Shown: in pieces, positions 8,548 through 17,201 of the stretch | How positions within the stretch are numbered: the first letter of the stretch is position 1 | Layout: each line of letters opens with the position of its first letter | NCBI RefSeq assembly: GCF_021390245.1 | Contig: NZ_JAJUXH010000020.1 | Span: 1-64,000, forward strand | Source: Dyadobacter sp. CY323 | GTDB lineage: Bacteria > Bacteroidota > Bacteroidia > Cytophagales > Spirosomataceae | Direction: 5' to 3' | DNA length: 64,000 nt | The notes under the pieces: model-generated | Databases searched by the model: none | Seen by the model: the letters and a program-made list of their open reading frames with translations, nothing else | Told to the model about the DNA's origin: nothing | Program-made: the position numbers and the translations under genes

Positions 8548-8850
8548 ATGATCTATTACACCCAGCTCATTTTTATCAAAGAAGGAAAGGAAAGTACATT
8601 TCATTTTTTCGAAGACCAGGTTTTGCCATTACTTCAGCGACATCATGGGGAGCTGGTTTATCGTGTGCGTCCGCCCGTTTCTTCGGTGGTTGCCACTACC
8701 ACCGGATTTCCATACGAAATACATCTTGTCCGTTTTGAGGATCGTAAAAACTTTGAAGGCTACCGGGATGATCCGGAAAGGCTGCGGCATATGCACTTGA
8801 AAGATGAGTCGGTGGAACGGATTGTTTTGATCGAAGGGAATGCACTTTAA
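8548..8850 (+). CDS. DUF1330-like dimeric alpha/beta-barrel protein
   Basis: The product has 100 residues. The pattern IYYTQLIFIKEGKESTFHFF, a middle strand EIHLVRFEDRKNFEGYRDDP and a final VERIVLIEG fits the small ferredoxin-like barrels of the DUF1330/antibiotic-monooxygenase type. No catalytic residues can be assigned. Confidence 0.65.
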   Translation: MIYYTQLIFIKEGKESTFHFFEDQVLPLLQRHHGELVYRVRPPVSSVVATTTGFPYEIHLVRFEDRKNFEGYRDDPERLRHMHLKDESVERIVLIEGNAL

Positions 8851-8952
8851 TGCGAGGAATTTTAAATCCGGAAAGGAATAAAACAGAATTGGCCGCAGGA
8901 TAATGGGACCGGCATTACTTTTGATGAAAAGCTCTTAATAAGTAACAGAACT

Positions 8953-9177
8953 ATGTCTGAACAACAACTTACAGGATTGCAGAAACGCGCCACGAAGTAC
9001 ATAAACAAAGTGATCTCCTACCAGGTCAGGCCCGGGGAGGTGATCGAGGGCAATTTCATCGGTTTCGATAAAGCGAATATCGACCGGGCTGTGATACAAA
9101 TGTCCAATGCCGCCGACCGGACAACATTACCCTTGATGACGGTCGTGAATTACTTTGAAGGCACGGATGAAGAGTAG
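8953..9177 (+). CDS. Conserved-looking small protein of unknown function
   Basis: This 74-residue protein has a helical N-terminus followed by strands (ISYQVRPGEVIEGNFIGFDK, then DRAVIQMSN and TLPLMTVVNYF). The second half resembles a small beta-barrel, such as an Sm-like fold, but no family match is clear. It has no signal peptide and is probably cytoplasmic. Confidence 0.6.
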   Translation: MSEQQLTGLQKRATKYINKVISYQVRPGEVIEGNFIGFDKANIDRAVIQMSNAADRTTLPLMTVVNYFEGTDEE

Positions 9178-9270
9178 CATTATGAACTTGCATTAAACTT
9201 GGCGCAAGTTTGAACCGGCCTGAACCGATCCTGATTGCATTTTTGCCCAAAATCAAACCGCAAAAATGCC

Positions 9271-10695
9271 ATGAAGAAGTTTGTTCAGATTCTATTTATT
9301 TTCCTCGCGATCCAAAGTTTTGGACAAAAGAAAAAAGAAACGCCCGTATCCAAAAAACCAGATCATCACATTTCGATCTCACCTGAAAAATGGGAGTTTC
9401 AGGAAGGTAAGGTAACCTTTACGGAGTATAAAGGATTAAAAGCCATGAAGATTGCCCCGAACTCCGGCCAGGTTGTTCTAAAGGACGTGGTTTTCAAAGA
9501 CGGTACGATCGAATACGACATTGAACCCGTGCTTCCGGAGTTTGGATTATCCATTTATTTTCACAGAAAAGATGCCAGGGAGCAGGAAATCGTGTATTTC
9601 AGGACTGGCAAAATGGGTAGCAAACTGGCTAATGAGGGCATTCAATATACCCCGTATTTTGATGGGGTAAATATGTGGGACATGTATCCGGAGTACCAGG
9701 CTCCGGCTATGGTGAAAGCGGGTGAATGGAACCACGTAAAATTGGTGATGTCCGGCGCAAGAATGCAGGTGTTTCTAAACCACGCACTCAAACCAGTATT
9801 GGACATACCTAAGCTCGAGGGAACTGAGCGGCAGGGAAGTATTGCGTTTGAAGGATCGTCCTATATTGCGAATGTGCAAGTAAAACCTAATGAAACAGAG
9901 GATCTCAGCCCAATTGCATTACCGGATCTTACGGACCACGACGCTACTTACCTGAGAAAATGGGCACTGGCTACCCCGCAGAATTTGCCGGACGGCAGCG
10001 AGGTATCGTTCCGCAACTTACCTCAACCCTCGGCTTTTACAGATACCGTTTCGGCTGAGCGAATTGGTCTGGTAAATCTGACGCGCAAATACGGAGCGAG
10101 TAAAAGCCGGAGAGTGGTTTGGTTAAAAACAAAAATTACTGCGAAAGAGGCAATGAAGACCAGCCTCCATCTCGGTTTCAGTGACGAAATTTGGGTATTT
10201 GTGAACAATCAGATGGTACTCGTTGACAAAAACCTTTTTGCGCAGGGAATGCGAAAATATCCCGAGGGACGGATCTCCATAAACAACACCCGCATGCCAT
10301 TGAATCTGAAATCAGGTGAAAATGAGCTCCTCATCGCTGTTGCGAATGATTTTTATGGTTGGGGCATCATGGCCAGATTGGAATCCACGGAAGGTATTGT
10401 CGAAACAGATCAGGTCGAGCCTATCATCGCATTGGCTAAAGAGATCAGTAACCTGGACGTGACCCCGTTTGAGGGTACGTATAGTAGTACCGGTGTAAGC
10501 TTCAAACTTGGTTTTTCCAGTAGGGAAAAAGCTCTTTTCGTGTCAATCAACGCCCAGGAACCGGCGCAACTGCAGACGCTTGGGAAAAATGCATTTGCAT
10601 TCCCGTCAGCCAGTGCTACGTTTGAATTTTTTCCCGAGAGTAAGAAGGTGATTTTACGACAAGGATCTGACAGTCGGGAATTTGTGAAAGAATAG
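9271..10695 (+). CDS. Secreted protein with a concanavalin-like (DUF1080-type) domain
   Basis: This is a 474-residue protein. The start at 9271 puts a clear signal peptide first (KKFVQILFIFLAIQSFG). Residues about 30-215 look like a LamG/DUF1080-type jelly roll: DGTIEYDIEP, a central GEWNHVKLVMSGARMQVFLN and SIAFEGSSYIANVQV. The rest contains a carbohydrate-binding-like beta region (EIWVFVNNQMVLVDKN) and a small C-terminal domain. A role in binding extracellular sugar is plausible but unproven. Twelve extra upstream codons are open but would bury the signal peptide. Confidence 0.75.
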   Translation: MKKFVQILFIFLAIQSFGQKKKETPVSKKPDHHISISPEKWEFQEGKVTFTEYKGLKAMKIAPNSGQVVLKDVVFKDGTIEYDIEPVLPEFGLSIYFHRKDAREQEIVYFRTGKMGSKLANEGIQYTPYFDGVNMWDMYPEYQAPAMVKAGEWNHVKLVMSGARMQVFLNHALKPVLDIPKLEGTERQGSIAFEGSSYIANVQVKPNETEDLSPIALPDLTDHDATYLRKWALATPQNLPDGSEVSFRNLPQPSAFTDTVSAERIGLVNLTRKYGASKSRRVVWLKTKITAKEAMKTSLHLGFSDEIWVFVNNQMVLVDKNLFAQGMRKYPEGRISINNTRMPLNLKSGENELLIAVANDFYGWGIMARLESTEGIVETDQVEPIIALAKEISNLDVTPFEGTYSSTGVSFKLGFSSREKALFVSINAQEPAQLQTLGKNAFAFPSASATFEFFPESKKVILRQGSDSREFVKE

Positions 10696-10794
10696 TTAGA
10701 GTGAACTTGATTGTAAATGAGTTGCAAATGACTGTCATAAATTTTCCGGTTGATGTGACTTTTCCTGCGGTTAATTATTCAAATTGAATCATTC

Positions 10795-10802
10795 TATATT
10801 TG
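10795..10802 (+). promoter_or_regulatory. Putative -7 box of the dinD-like gene
   Basis: TATATTTG matches the Bacteroidota TAnnTTTG element and lies 13 bp before the first ATG of the gene. No clear -33 TTTG or SOS box is seen. Confidence 0.4.
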
Positions 10803-10815
10803 AAAAGATCGAATT

Positions 10816-11694
10816 ATGTCAAAATCAAGAAAACGCACTATGAAAATTTCGTTGATAACTCAGCTGAATGAAACCTTCGAAGAAGCCGCGTACGAGCAAG
10901 ATGGAGTTGAATACTGGCTGGCTCGTGAACTACAAATTTTGCTTGGCTACAATGGGTGGCGGAACTTTACCAATGCGATTGAAAAAGCGAAGGAAAGTTG
11001 CAAAAACACGTCTGAGAGCGTCTCAGATCATTTTGTTGACGTCAACAAAATGATCGAAGTAGGTAAAGGCGGGCAGCGCGAAGTCGAAGATGTAATGCTT
11101 ACAAGATATGCATGCTACCTGATCGCCCAGAACGGAGATCCGAAGAAAGAGCAAATTGCTTTTGCCCAAAGCTACTTCGCGATACAAACGCGCAAGCAGG
11201 AATTATTGGAAGAACGTATCCGACTTATGGAGCGTCTGCAAGCCAGGGAAAAACTAGCTGTTACCGAATCACAATTATCGAAAAACATTTTTGAAAGAGG
11301 TGTTGATAGCAAAGGTTTCGCAAGCATCCGTAGCAAAGGCGACGGTGCGCTTTTCGGTGGCCACAATACCAGCGAGATGAAGCGCAAGCTCGGAATTGCG
11401 GAAAATCGCCCATTGGCTGATTTCCTGCCGACTATTACGATCTCAGCAAAACAGTTAGCCGCAGAGATTACCAATTTCAATGTCAATAAAAACGATCTTA
11501 AAGGTGAAGCGAAAATTGCCGACGAGCACGTACAAAACAACGGGGATATCAGAACACTCTTGGAAAAAAGCGGCATTAAGCCAGAAGAATTGCCAGCGGA
11601 AGAAGACATTAAAAAACTGGAACGCCGGATAAAATCCAGTGACAAAGCATCTGAAAAAAAAAGGTTAACGAATAGCAAAAAAAATGCAGAATAG
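10816..11694 (+). CDS. dinD: DNA damage-inducible protein D homologue
   Basis: The protein has 292 residues. The N-terminal half follows E. coli DinD closely: EYWLARELQILLGYNGWRNF, SDHFVDVNKMIEVG, the strongly conserved LTRYACYLIAQNGDPKK and FAQSYFAIQTRKQEL. This part is a Bro-N/DinD DNA-binding-like domain. A helical middle and a family-type tail (GIKPEELPAEEDIKKLERRI) follow. E. coli DinD is SOS-induced and inhibits RecA filament activity; the same role here is inferred. Starts at 10816 and 10840 are both possible. A 30 bp perfect palindrome sits inside the coding region. Confidence 0.87.
   Translation: MSKSRKRTMKISLITQLNETFEEAAYEQDGVEYWLARELQILLGYNGWRNFTNAIEKAKESCKNTSESVSDHFVDVNKMIEVGKGGQREVEDVMLTRYACYLIAQNGDPKKEQIAFAQSYFAIQTRKQELLEERIRLMERLQAREKLAVTESQLSKNIFERGVDSKGFASIRSKGDGALFGGHNTSEMKRKLGIAENRPLADFLPTITISAKQLAAEITNFNVNKNDLKGEAKIADEHVQNNGDIRTLLEKSGIKPEELPAEEDIKKLERRIKSSDKASEKKRLTNSKKNAE
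11026..11055. repeat. 30 bp perfect palindrome inside the dinD-like gene
   Basis: GATCATTTTGTTGAC is followed directly by its exact reverse complement, with no loop. It encodes DHFVDVNKMI. A near copy lies at 11720-11749. Confidence 0.9.
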
Positions 11695-11709
11695 AAAAAA
11701 GTACGTTTA

Positions 11710-11752
11710 GAGCGTCTCGGATCATTTTGTTGACGTCAACAAAATGGTCTGA
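11710..11752 (+). pseudogene. Relic of a second dinD-like segment
   Basis: This 43 bp stretch repeats 11017-11056 of the dinD-like gene with few changes and keeps the same reading (SVSDHFVDVNKMV) before a stop. Its palindrome (11720-11749) differs at a single position. It is best explained as a fragment left from a duplicated or recombined dinD-like gene, though a duplicated regulatory hairpin is possible. Confidence 0.6.
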
Positions 11753-11770
11753 CAGCTCATTTGCTTACCT

Positions 11771-12244
11771 TCACAACTTCTCCTCAATCAACCCAACGAT
11801 TTCGTTTCTCCCTCTGCTTTTCGCAAAATCCAGCGCTGACTTCCCATCGTTCGAAAGCAGGCTCAAATCTGCATTGGCATCCAATAGCAATTTTACAATG
11901 TCCCTATTGTCTTGCCAAATGGCGTCGTGGAGGGCCGTGTAGCCATTGTAGGGGCCTTGTTTGTTGATGTCGATGTTGTAATCGATCAGGAGTTTGGCAG
12001 CTTCGGTGCGGCCGGCGTAGGCTGCGGCGTGTAGCGCGGTTGCCTTCATGCCTGGATCCACCGCGCGAACATCAGCACCAGCTTCCAGCAATAATTTTAC
12101 TATCTGGTTATATCCTTTGTAAGCCGCAATCACCAGCGGGGCGTCCCGGTTTGCGTCGAGTTCATTTACATCTGTCCCATTTTCAATAAGTTGCTGAACG
12201 AGTGAGGCGTTATTTTTATTGATCGCATTCATCAAAGCTGTCAT
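11771..12244 (-). CDS. Ankyrin-repeat protein
   Basis: This 157-residue protein is almost entirely ankyrin repeats, about four and a half of them. Repeat landmarks include TALMNAINKNNASLVQQLIE, APLVIAAYKGYNQIVKLLLE, TALHAAAYAGRTEAAKLLID and TALHDAIWQDNRDIVKLLLD. It has no signal peptide, so it is probably a cytoplasmic protein-binding module. Partners are unknown. Confidence 0.92.
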   Translation of the reverse strand: MTALMNAINKNNASLVQQLIENGTDVNELDANRDAPLVIAAYKGYNQIVKLLLEAGADVRAVDPGMKATALHAAAYAGRTEAAKLLIDYNIDINKQGPYNGYTALHDAIWQDNRDIVKLLLDANADLSLLSNDGKSALDFAKSRGRNEIVGLIEEKL

Positions 12245-12476
12245 AGAGGAATTTTTGGTTTACTTTCCTAAGACCTGCCTCACTTTTTTATACTGTGATA
12301 TCTTTCTCCGTTACATTTTACGAAACACACAGACCAACCAATATAACGAACTAACACAATCCATACCCGGTCAGTCACATTTCACAACGTCATAGTAGCG
12401 ATTCAGCGGTTAGAGGCTGAACCGTTCCTTTTTTAGGGCAAGTTTTGTAACACAAAAAATCAAAACAGCCAGAAAA

Positions 12477-13772
12477 ATGAAATTAAACCACTACTTCATG
12501 ATCGCAGCGATCGTTATGACTAGCTGCCTCGCCGCCTGCCACGAAAACGACCCGACAATTGTTCCTGACGACCCGGGCCTTGAACTTCCGGGCGGTGCAA
12601 CAGGAACTCCCACAGAAATTGGCCAGCCCGACGGGACCATCAGTGCCAAAACAATCGGCCCGGAAGGCGGCACGATCAGCTCTGCTGATGGGCAAGTCAA
12701 GTTAACCATCCCGGCGGGTGCATTGACAGAGCCGACCAGCATTTCGGTTCAGCCCATTACCAATCAAAATCCCAACGGTTTGGGGCGCGCGTTTCGATTT
12801 TCACCTGAGGGACTGCATTTTAGAAAACCTGCCAGCCTGACTTTTAAATACAACGAAAAAGAATTGAGCAGTGACGACCTGACAAATTTCGGAGTGTCAT
12901 ATCAGCGCAGCAATAAGGTTTGGTATGATGTGGCTGGTGTTCAAGTAAATAAAAATACCCGCGAGGTTATGGTACCAATGGCCCATTTCAGCGACTGGAC
13001 TGACTATGAATTGGCTCAAATTGAATTCACGTCCATTCTCGATAATAATGGCGGGAAAGTGCGTTGCGGTGAATCCCTGGAACTGGCCGCGGGATTGATG
13101 ACTTACGATAAAAACTACCCCAAAGATTCACTTGAAAAGCCATTGAAACAGGCTAAAAACCTGGGTGTTAACTGGGCTGTGATCGGCGCCGGGAAAATAG
13201 CCGGTAAATATAACGGTGCCACTTATACGGCCCCTGCCGTGTTGCCCGCCGCGAATCCGGTGCTCATTACCTGCGACCTGGTGTTCCCGGGAAAAAAGGG
13301 AAAAGTGATCTTAATGCACGAGGTCCTGATCGTCGGCGAATCCTACTTTGTAGCGACGGTCGATGGGGCCGACATTGAAAGTGAGCATTTTGCATACATT
13401 AAGATAGCCGACTACTACCTCATTTCGGGCAATTACAAAGGAGACAATGAAGTCGTTTCGTTGTTCATTTATGCGCCGGAACTGAGAGCCGGCTCGTATT
13501 CTTACTGGAACGATAAAGGTTCGAAATCAGGAAAGGCAGAAGTTTTAGTCGGGCACATTGGGCAGCCAGTTTACACCAGTCATCTCTGGGATTGCCAGGA
13601 CAACAGAGCGTCTCCGGGCTCGGTGACTATCACGAGTGTTGAGAAAATTGATAAAAAGACGTTCATTTCAGGGAGTTATACGGCGACGGTTTATAAAACC
13701 GAGGGTCTGTGCCCCAACCAGACTGTTTCTACCAAAGAGGTAAAAGTTGAATTTAAGCTGCCTGAATTGTAA
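12477..13772 (+). CDS. ZU5-domain lipoprotein
   Basis: The product has 431 residues. A lipoprotein signal ends in CLAAC, followed by a proline- and glycine-rich linker (to about residue 55). A ZU5-like domain follows: IGPEGGTISSADGQVKLTIP, then GALTEPTSISVQPI and RAFRFSPEGLHF, with WYDVAG further on. The C-terminal half contains an Ig-like WAVIGAGKIAGKYNGATYTA block and a beta-rich tail. It is probably anchored to an outer membrane and exposed for binding or adhesion. Confidence 0.8.
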   Translation: MKLNHYFMIAAIVMTSCLAACHENDPTIVPDDPGLELPGGATGTPTEIGQPDGTISAKTIGPEGGTISSADGQVKLTIPAGALTEPTSISVQPITNQNPNGLGRAFRFSPEGLHFRKPASLTFKYNEKELSSDDLTNFGVSYQRSNKVWYDVAGVQVNKNTREVMVPMAHFSDWTDYELAQIEFTSILDNNGGKVRCGESLELAAGLMTYDKNYPKDSLEKPLKQAKNLGVNWAVIGAGKIAGKYNGATYTAPAVLPAANPVLITCDLVFPGKKGKVILMHEVLIVGESYFVATVDGADIESEHFAYIKIADYYLISGNYKGDNEVVSLFIYAPELRAGSYSYWNDKGSKSGKAEVLVGHIGQPVYTSHLWDCQDNRASPGSVTITSVEKIDKKTFISGSYTATVYKTEGLCPNQTVSTKEVKVEFKLPEL

Positions 13773-14070
13773 TGAGAACGGTACAATTCTTCCACCCAAC
13801 TGTTCATTTAAGCGATATCTTGTTGCATTTCTTCCTCCGACATTTGGAAAGCAGGTTAATGTCTTCGCGGATTAGTAGTAAGAACTTTCTCATCAATTTT
13901 TTCTTATATAGTACATCTCAGGATATTTTTCCGGACATTAAATATTCGTAATTTTTCAGACGTTAGAAATCCGTCGTCCCGGGCTTCTAAATAGGTACCA
14001 GAAGTAAGCTCCACAACTATTAATAGTGGAGAGTTTTTACATTTTGACAACTAAAAAATTCTCCATTGCG

Positions 14071-14355
14071 ATGATACTTCTGGACCTGTTAGCGGTGCTT
14101 GTTGTCGGGATCTGCACTTTTTTGGTCATACGGATTATTGATCTGTGCCGTCCAAAACGCAGACGAAAGGTGCGCAGGAAGCACTATGTCAAGCAAAAAC
14201 GACCGAGTCGGGGCCAAATCGAAAGCGATCTCGACCGGTTGCTTCTCCTCCATAAAAAAGGTATCCTGAACGAGGAGGAATACCATTACCAAGCCAACGA
14301 ACTGATTGACCAGCTCTCCGATGTCATAAATGCGGAGTCGACGTTGACGCATTAG
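14071..14355 (+). CDS. Membrane-anchored small protein with a SHOCT-like tail
   Basis: The product has 94 residues from the ATG at 14071; an in-frame GTG at 14026 would add 15. One N-terminal membrane helix (LLDLLAVLVVGICTFLVIRI) is followed by a very basic stretch (RPKRRRKVRRKH) that should stay in the cytoplasm. The tail DLDRLLLLHKKGILNEEEYH resembles the short SHOCT motif. Function unknown. Confidence 0.6.
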   Translation: MILLDLLAVLVVGICTFLVIRIIDLCRPKRRRKVRRKHYVKQKRPSRGQIESDLDRLLLLHKKGILNEEEYHYQANELIDQLSDVINAESTLTH

Positions 14356-14471
14356 TGTGCACTCCATTCTATCCTCCAGACAGCGAATTTGTACTTTTTC
14401 TTTTCAAATCTTACAATTTCATTTTGCAGTGCCTTGTTGGCTCTCTCGATCGTATTAGTTTGTTCTTTCAT
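14352..14471 (-). CDS. Possible 39-residue coiled-coil peptide
   Basis: A leftward frame starts at 14471 and ends over the stop of the SHOCT-like gene. It encodes a charged helix (NTIERANKALQNEIVRFEKK) and a tail FAVWRIEW. It could be a small gene or a chance frame; nothing else supports it. Confidence 0.25.
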   Translation of the reverse strand: MKEQTNTIERANKALQNEIVRFEKKKYKFAVWRIEWSAH

Positions 14472-14617
14472 AAGAATCCATATGGATTTTGCATTAACCC
14501 CGACCATACAGATTGAAACGTATTGTCAAAATCAGCCTGTGCGAACGGGCGGTTGCAATTGATCTGGCCAGCCGGCCGGTTGATCCGGCACGCAATGGTT
14601 TTTTAATTTTCTAATAA

Positions 14618-17047
14618 ATGCAAATGAAAACGATACTGCTGGCAGCCTGTCTGCTGATTCCGGTTCTTGCCAAATCGCAGGTCAAAATAGCCCGAAAACA
14701 ACTATTCAATGCGGATTGGGTGTTTTTGAAAGACAGTACCATTCAGGCCGAAAAGCCAGGCTATGATGATAAAAGCTGGCGAAAGCTGGATCTCCCGCAC
14801 GACTGGAGCATCGAAGACCTGCCAAATCAGAGTACCGATCGTGTGATCGGACCGTTCTCGCGGGAAAGCGTTGGCGGGACTTCCACAGGTTATACCGTCG
14901 GCGGCACGGGCTGGTACCGTAAGTCCTTCACCCTCGGTAATGCTGAAAAGAACAAGCAGATCAGTATTCATTTTGAAGGTTCCTACATGGAAACCGATGT
15001 ATGGCTGAATGGCAGGCACCTGGGTTTTCATCCCAACGGTTATACACCTTATTCATACGATCTTACAAAATATCTGTTGCCGACCGGACAGAAAAATGTA
15101 TTGGCGGTGCGGGTTAAGAATATCGGGCAAAACACGCGCTGGTACACGGGTTCCGGCCTTTATCGACATGTTTGGTTAAATGTGATAGAACCGGTACACA
15201 TCGCCGAAGCAGGCCTTGTAATCACGACGCCCGAGGTTTCGGAAATGGCATCGAAGGTGCGCGTGAAAGTGAACATCAGCCATGCAAATGGCTCGAAGTT
15301 TCCTCTGTTTGTAGAAACTACTCTTCTGTCGCCGGCAGGAATGCAGGTTAAAGACATTAAAACAACAGCTACGGCCAGTTCGGTCGGCGGGCAGGAGATT
15401 ACCGTTGCAAAGCCCGCCTTGTGGTCTCCCGAAACACCGCATTTGTATCAGGCGAAAGTGGTTTTGATTTCCGGGAAAAAGCGATTGGATAGTCTCATTA
15501 CTTCCTTTGGCATCCGGTCAATCCGTTTTAATGCAAAAGAAGGATTTGTATTGAATGGGAAAAGGGTTTTACTGAAAGGTGGCTGCGTGCATCATGATAA
15601 CGGCCCGCTGGGCGCCGTAGCTATCGACCGCGCCGAAGAACGGAAAGCAGAACTTTTGAAAGCGAATGGGTTTAATGCGGTAAGGTCCAGTCATAACCCG
15701 CCTTCCACGAGTTTTCTGGATGCCTGCGACCGGCTCGGATTGCTGGTGATCGATGAAGCGTTTGATATGTGGCAACATCCCAAAAAACCGCAGGATTATC
15801 ACCGTTTTTTCGCCGAATGGTGGCAGCGCGACCTGGCAGCCATGATCGAACGCGACCGTAACCATCCGTCCGTGATCATGTGGAGCATTGGAAATGAGAT
15901 CTTTGAACGCGCAGATTCTTCGGGATTACGTATCACGAAGAATCTGGTAGACGAAGCCCACAGGCTAGATCCGACACGCCCTGTTACCGAGGCACTCTGC
16001 GTTTTCTGGCAGCATCCCGGCAAAACCTGGACAGACTCCGATCCTGCATTTGCATTACTGGACGTCGGCGGCTACAACTATGAATGGAAAAATTATGAAT
16101 CCGATCACGCACGCCACCCCAACCGCGTGATACTCGGAACGGAAACCTTTGCCAGTGAGGCACTTGAAAATTGGAACATGGTCGAAAAGCATCCGTATGT
16201 GATCGGGGACTTTGTATGGACAGCAATGGACTATATGGGCGAGACAGCCATCGGTCACACACTTTCAGAACCAAAATCCAATAAAGACAAGATTCCTGCC
16301 GTACTTCCCTGGCCGTGGTATAACGCCTGGTGCGGCGATCTGGACCTGATCGGTTTTAAGAAACCGCAGTCTTATTACAGGGACGTGGTATGGCGAAACC
16401 GGGCGGTTACCATGGCCGTTCATAGCGGCATTCCCGAAGGAATGAAGGAATCGGTGACCAACTGGGGCTGGCCGGATGAACATCAAAGCTGGTCCTGGGC
16501 GGCGGAGGAAGGAAAGCCCATGCAAGTCCGTGTTTTCTCACGAAGTCCATTGGTACGGCTGGAATTGAATGGCAAACTGATCGGCGAGCAAACGATCGCG
16601 GACAGTACCATTACTGCGGTATTTACAGTGCCTTATCAGCCAGGCGAACTGAAAGCAAGGTCTTTTGACAAAGGAAACGAATCGGGTTCGTTTAGCTTGA
16701 AAACGGCCGGAAAGCCCAGTCGGTTGAGCATTAAGGCTGATCGGAGTGCGATTAAGGCCGACCGGAACGACCTGTCTTATGTGGCCGTCGAGGTAGTGGA
16801 TGACTCCGGCAATGTAGTGGCGGGCCCGGCCGTACAGGTCTCTTTCGAACTCAGAGGAAATGCGGAGCTGGCCGGTGCAGGTAATGCGAACCCGACAGGT
16901 CCGGCTAGTTTTCAACGATCGTACACATCCACATTTCGTGGCAGGTGCCTGGCCATTGTTCGTCCCAAAGGCTCAAAAGGAAGTGTAGTCTTAAAAGCAG
17001 CTGCCCCCGGGTTGGAAAGTGCAGAGCTGCGGTTAGAGATGGAATGA
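14618..17047 (+). CDS. Secreted GH2 beta-galactosidase with DUF4982
   Basis: This 809-residue enzyme belongs to glycoside hydrolase family 2, which removes terminal beta-linked sugars, usually galactose. A signal peptide (to about 20) is followed by the GH2 sugar-binding domain with LPHDWSIEDLP, an Ig-like domain, and the TIM barrel starting near FVLNGKRVLLKGGCVHHDNG. The acid/base is the Glu in MWSIGNEIF and the nucleophile the Glu in ILGTETFAS. A DUF4982-like region and a final Big-type domain (YVAVEVVDDSGNVVAG) follow. It stands alone, with no SusC/SusD pair nearby. The ATG at 14624 is an equal start candidate. Confidence 0.92.
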   Translation: MQMKTILLAACLLIPVLAKSQVKIARKQLFNADWVFLKDSTIQAEKPGYDDKSWRKLDLPHDWSIEDLPNQSTDRVIGPFSRESVGGTSTGYTVGGTGWYRKSFTLGNAEKNKQISIHFEGSYMETDVWLNGRHLGFHPNGYTPYSYDLTKYLLPTGQKNVLAVRVKNIGQNTRWYTGSGLYRHVWLNVIEPVHIAEAGLVITTPEVSEMASKVRVKVNISHANGSKFPLFVETTLLSPAGMQVKDIKTTATASSVGGQEITVAKPALWSPETPHLYQAKVVLISGKKRLDSLITSFGIRSIRFNAKEGFVLNGKRVLLKGGCVHHDNGPLGAVAIDRAEERKAELLKANGFNAVRSSHNPPSTSFLDACDRLGLLVIDEAFDMWQHPKKPQDYHRFFAEWWQRDLAAMIERDRNHPSVIMWSIGNEIFERADSSGLRITKNLVDEAHRLDPTRPVTEALCVFWQHPGKTWTDSDPAFALLDVGGYNYEWKNYESDHARHPNRVILGTETFASEALENWNMVEKHPYVIGDFVWTAMDYMGETAIGHTLSEPKSNKDKIPAVLPWPWYNAWCGDLDLIGFKKPQSYYRDVVWRNRAVTMAVHSGIPEGMKESVTNWGWPDEHQSWSWAAEEGKPMQVRVFSRSPLVRLELNGKLIGEQTIADSTITAVFTVPYQPGELKARSFDKGNESGSFSLKTAGKPSRLSIKADRSAIKADRNDLSYVAVEVVDDSGNVVAGPAVQVSFELRGNAELAGAGNANPTGPASFQRSYTSTFRGRCLAIVRPKGSKGSVVLKAAAPGLESAELRLEME

Positions 17048-17201
17048 ATTGCGGGCGAGTAGTTACTGCGGGTGATGTGTAGTCATTTAACTACTTAAAT
17101 TTTTTCTACAACTGTGATAAATAATTTCTGCGTAGATTTTGCGGATTTAAAGCGCCACGGATCGAAGATAAAGTATCGACATATCGCAGTGAACAGTCGC
17201 A

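Noticed and set aside
17060..17110. Weak dyad TAGT/ACTA after the GH2 gene as a terminator
   Set aside because: The stem is only four to five pairs with mismatches nearby; not enough support.
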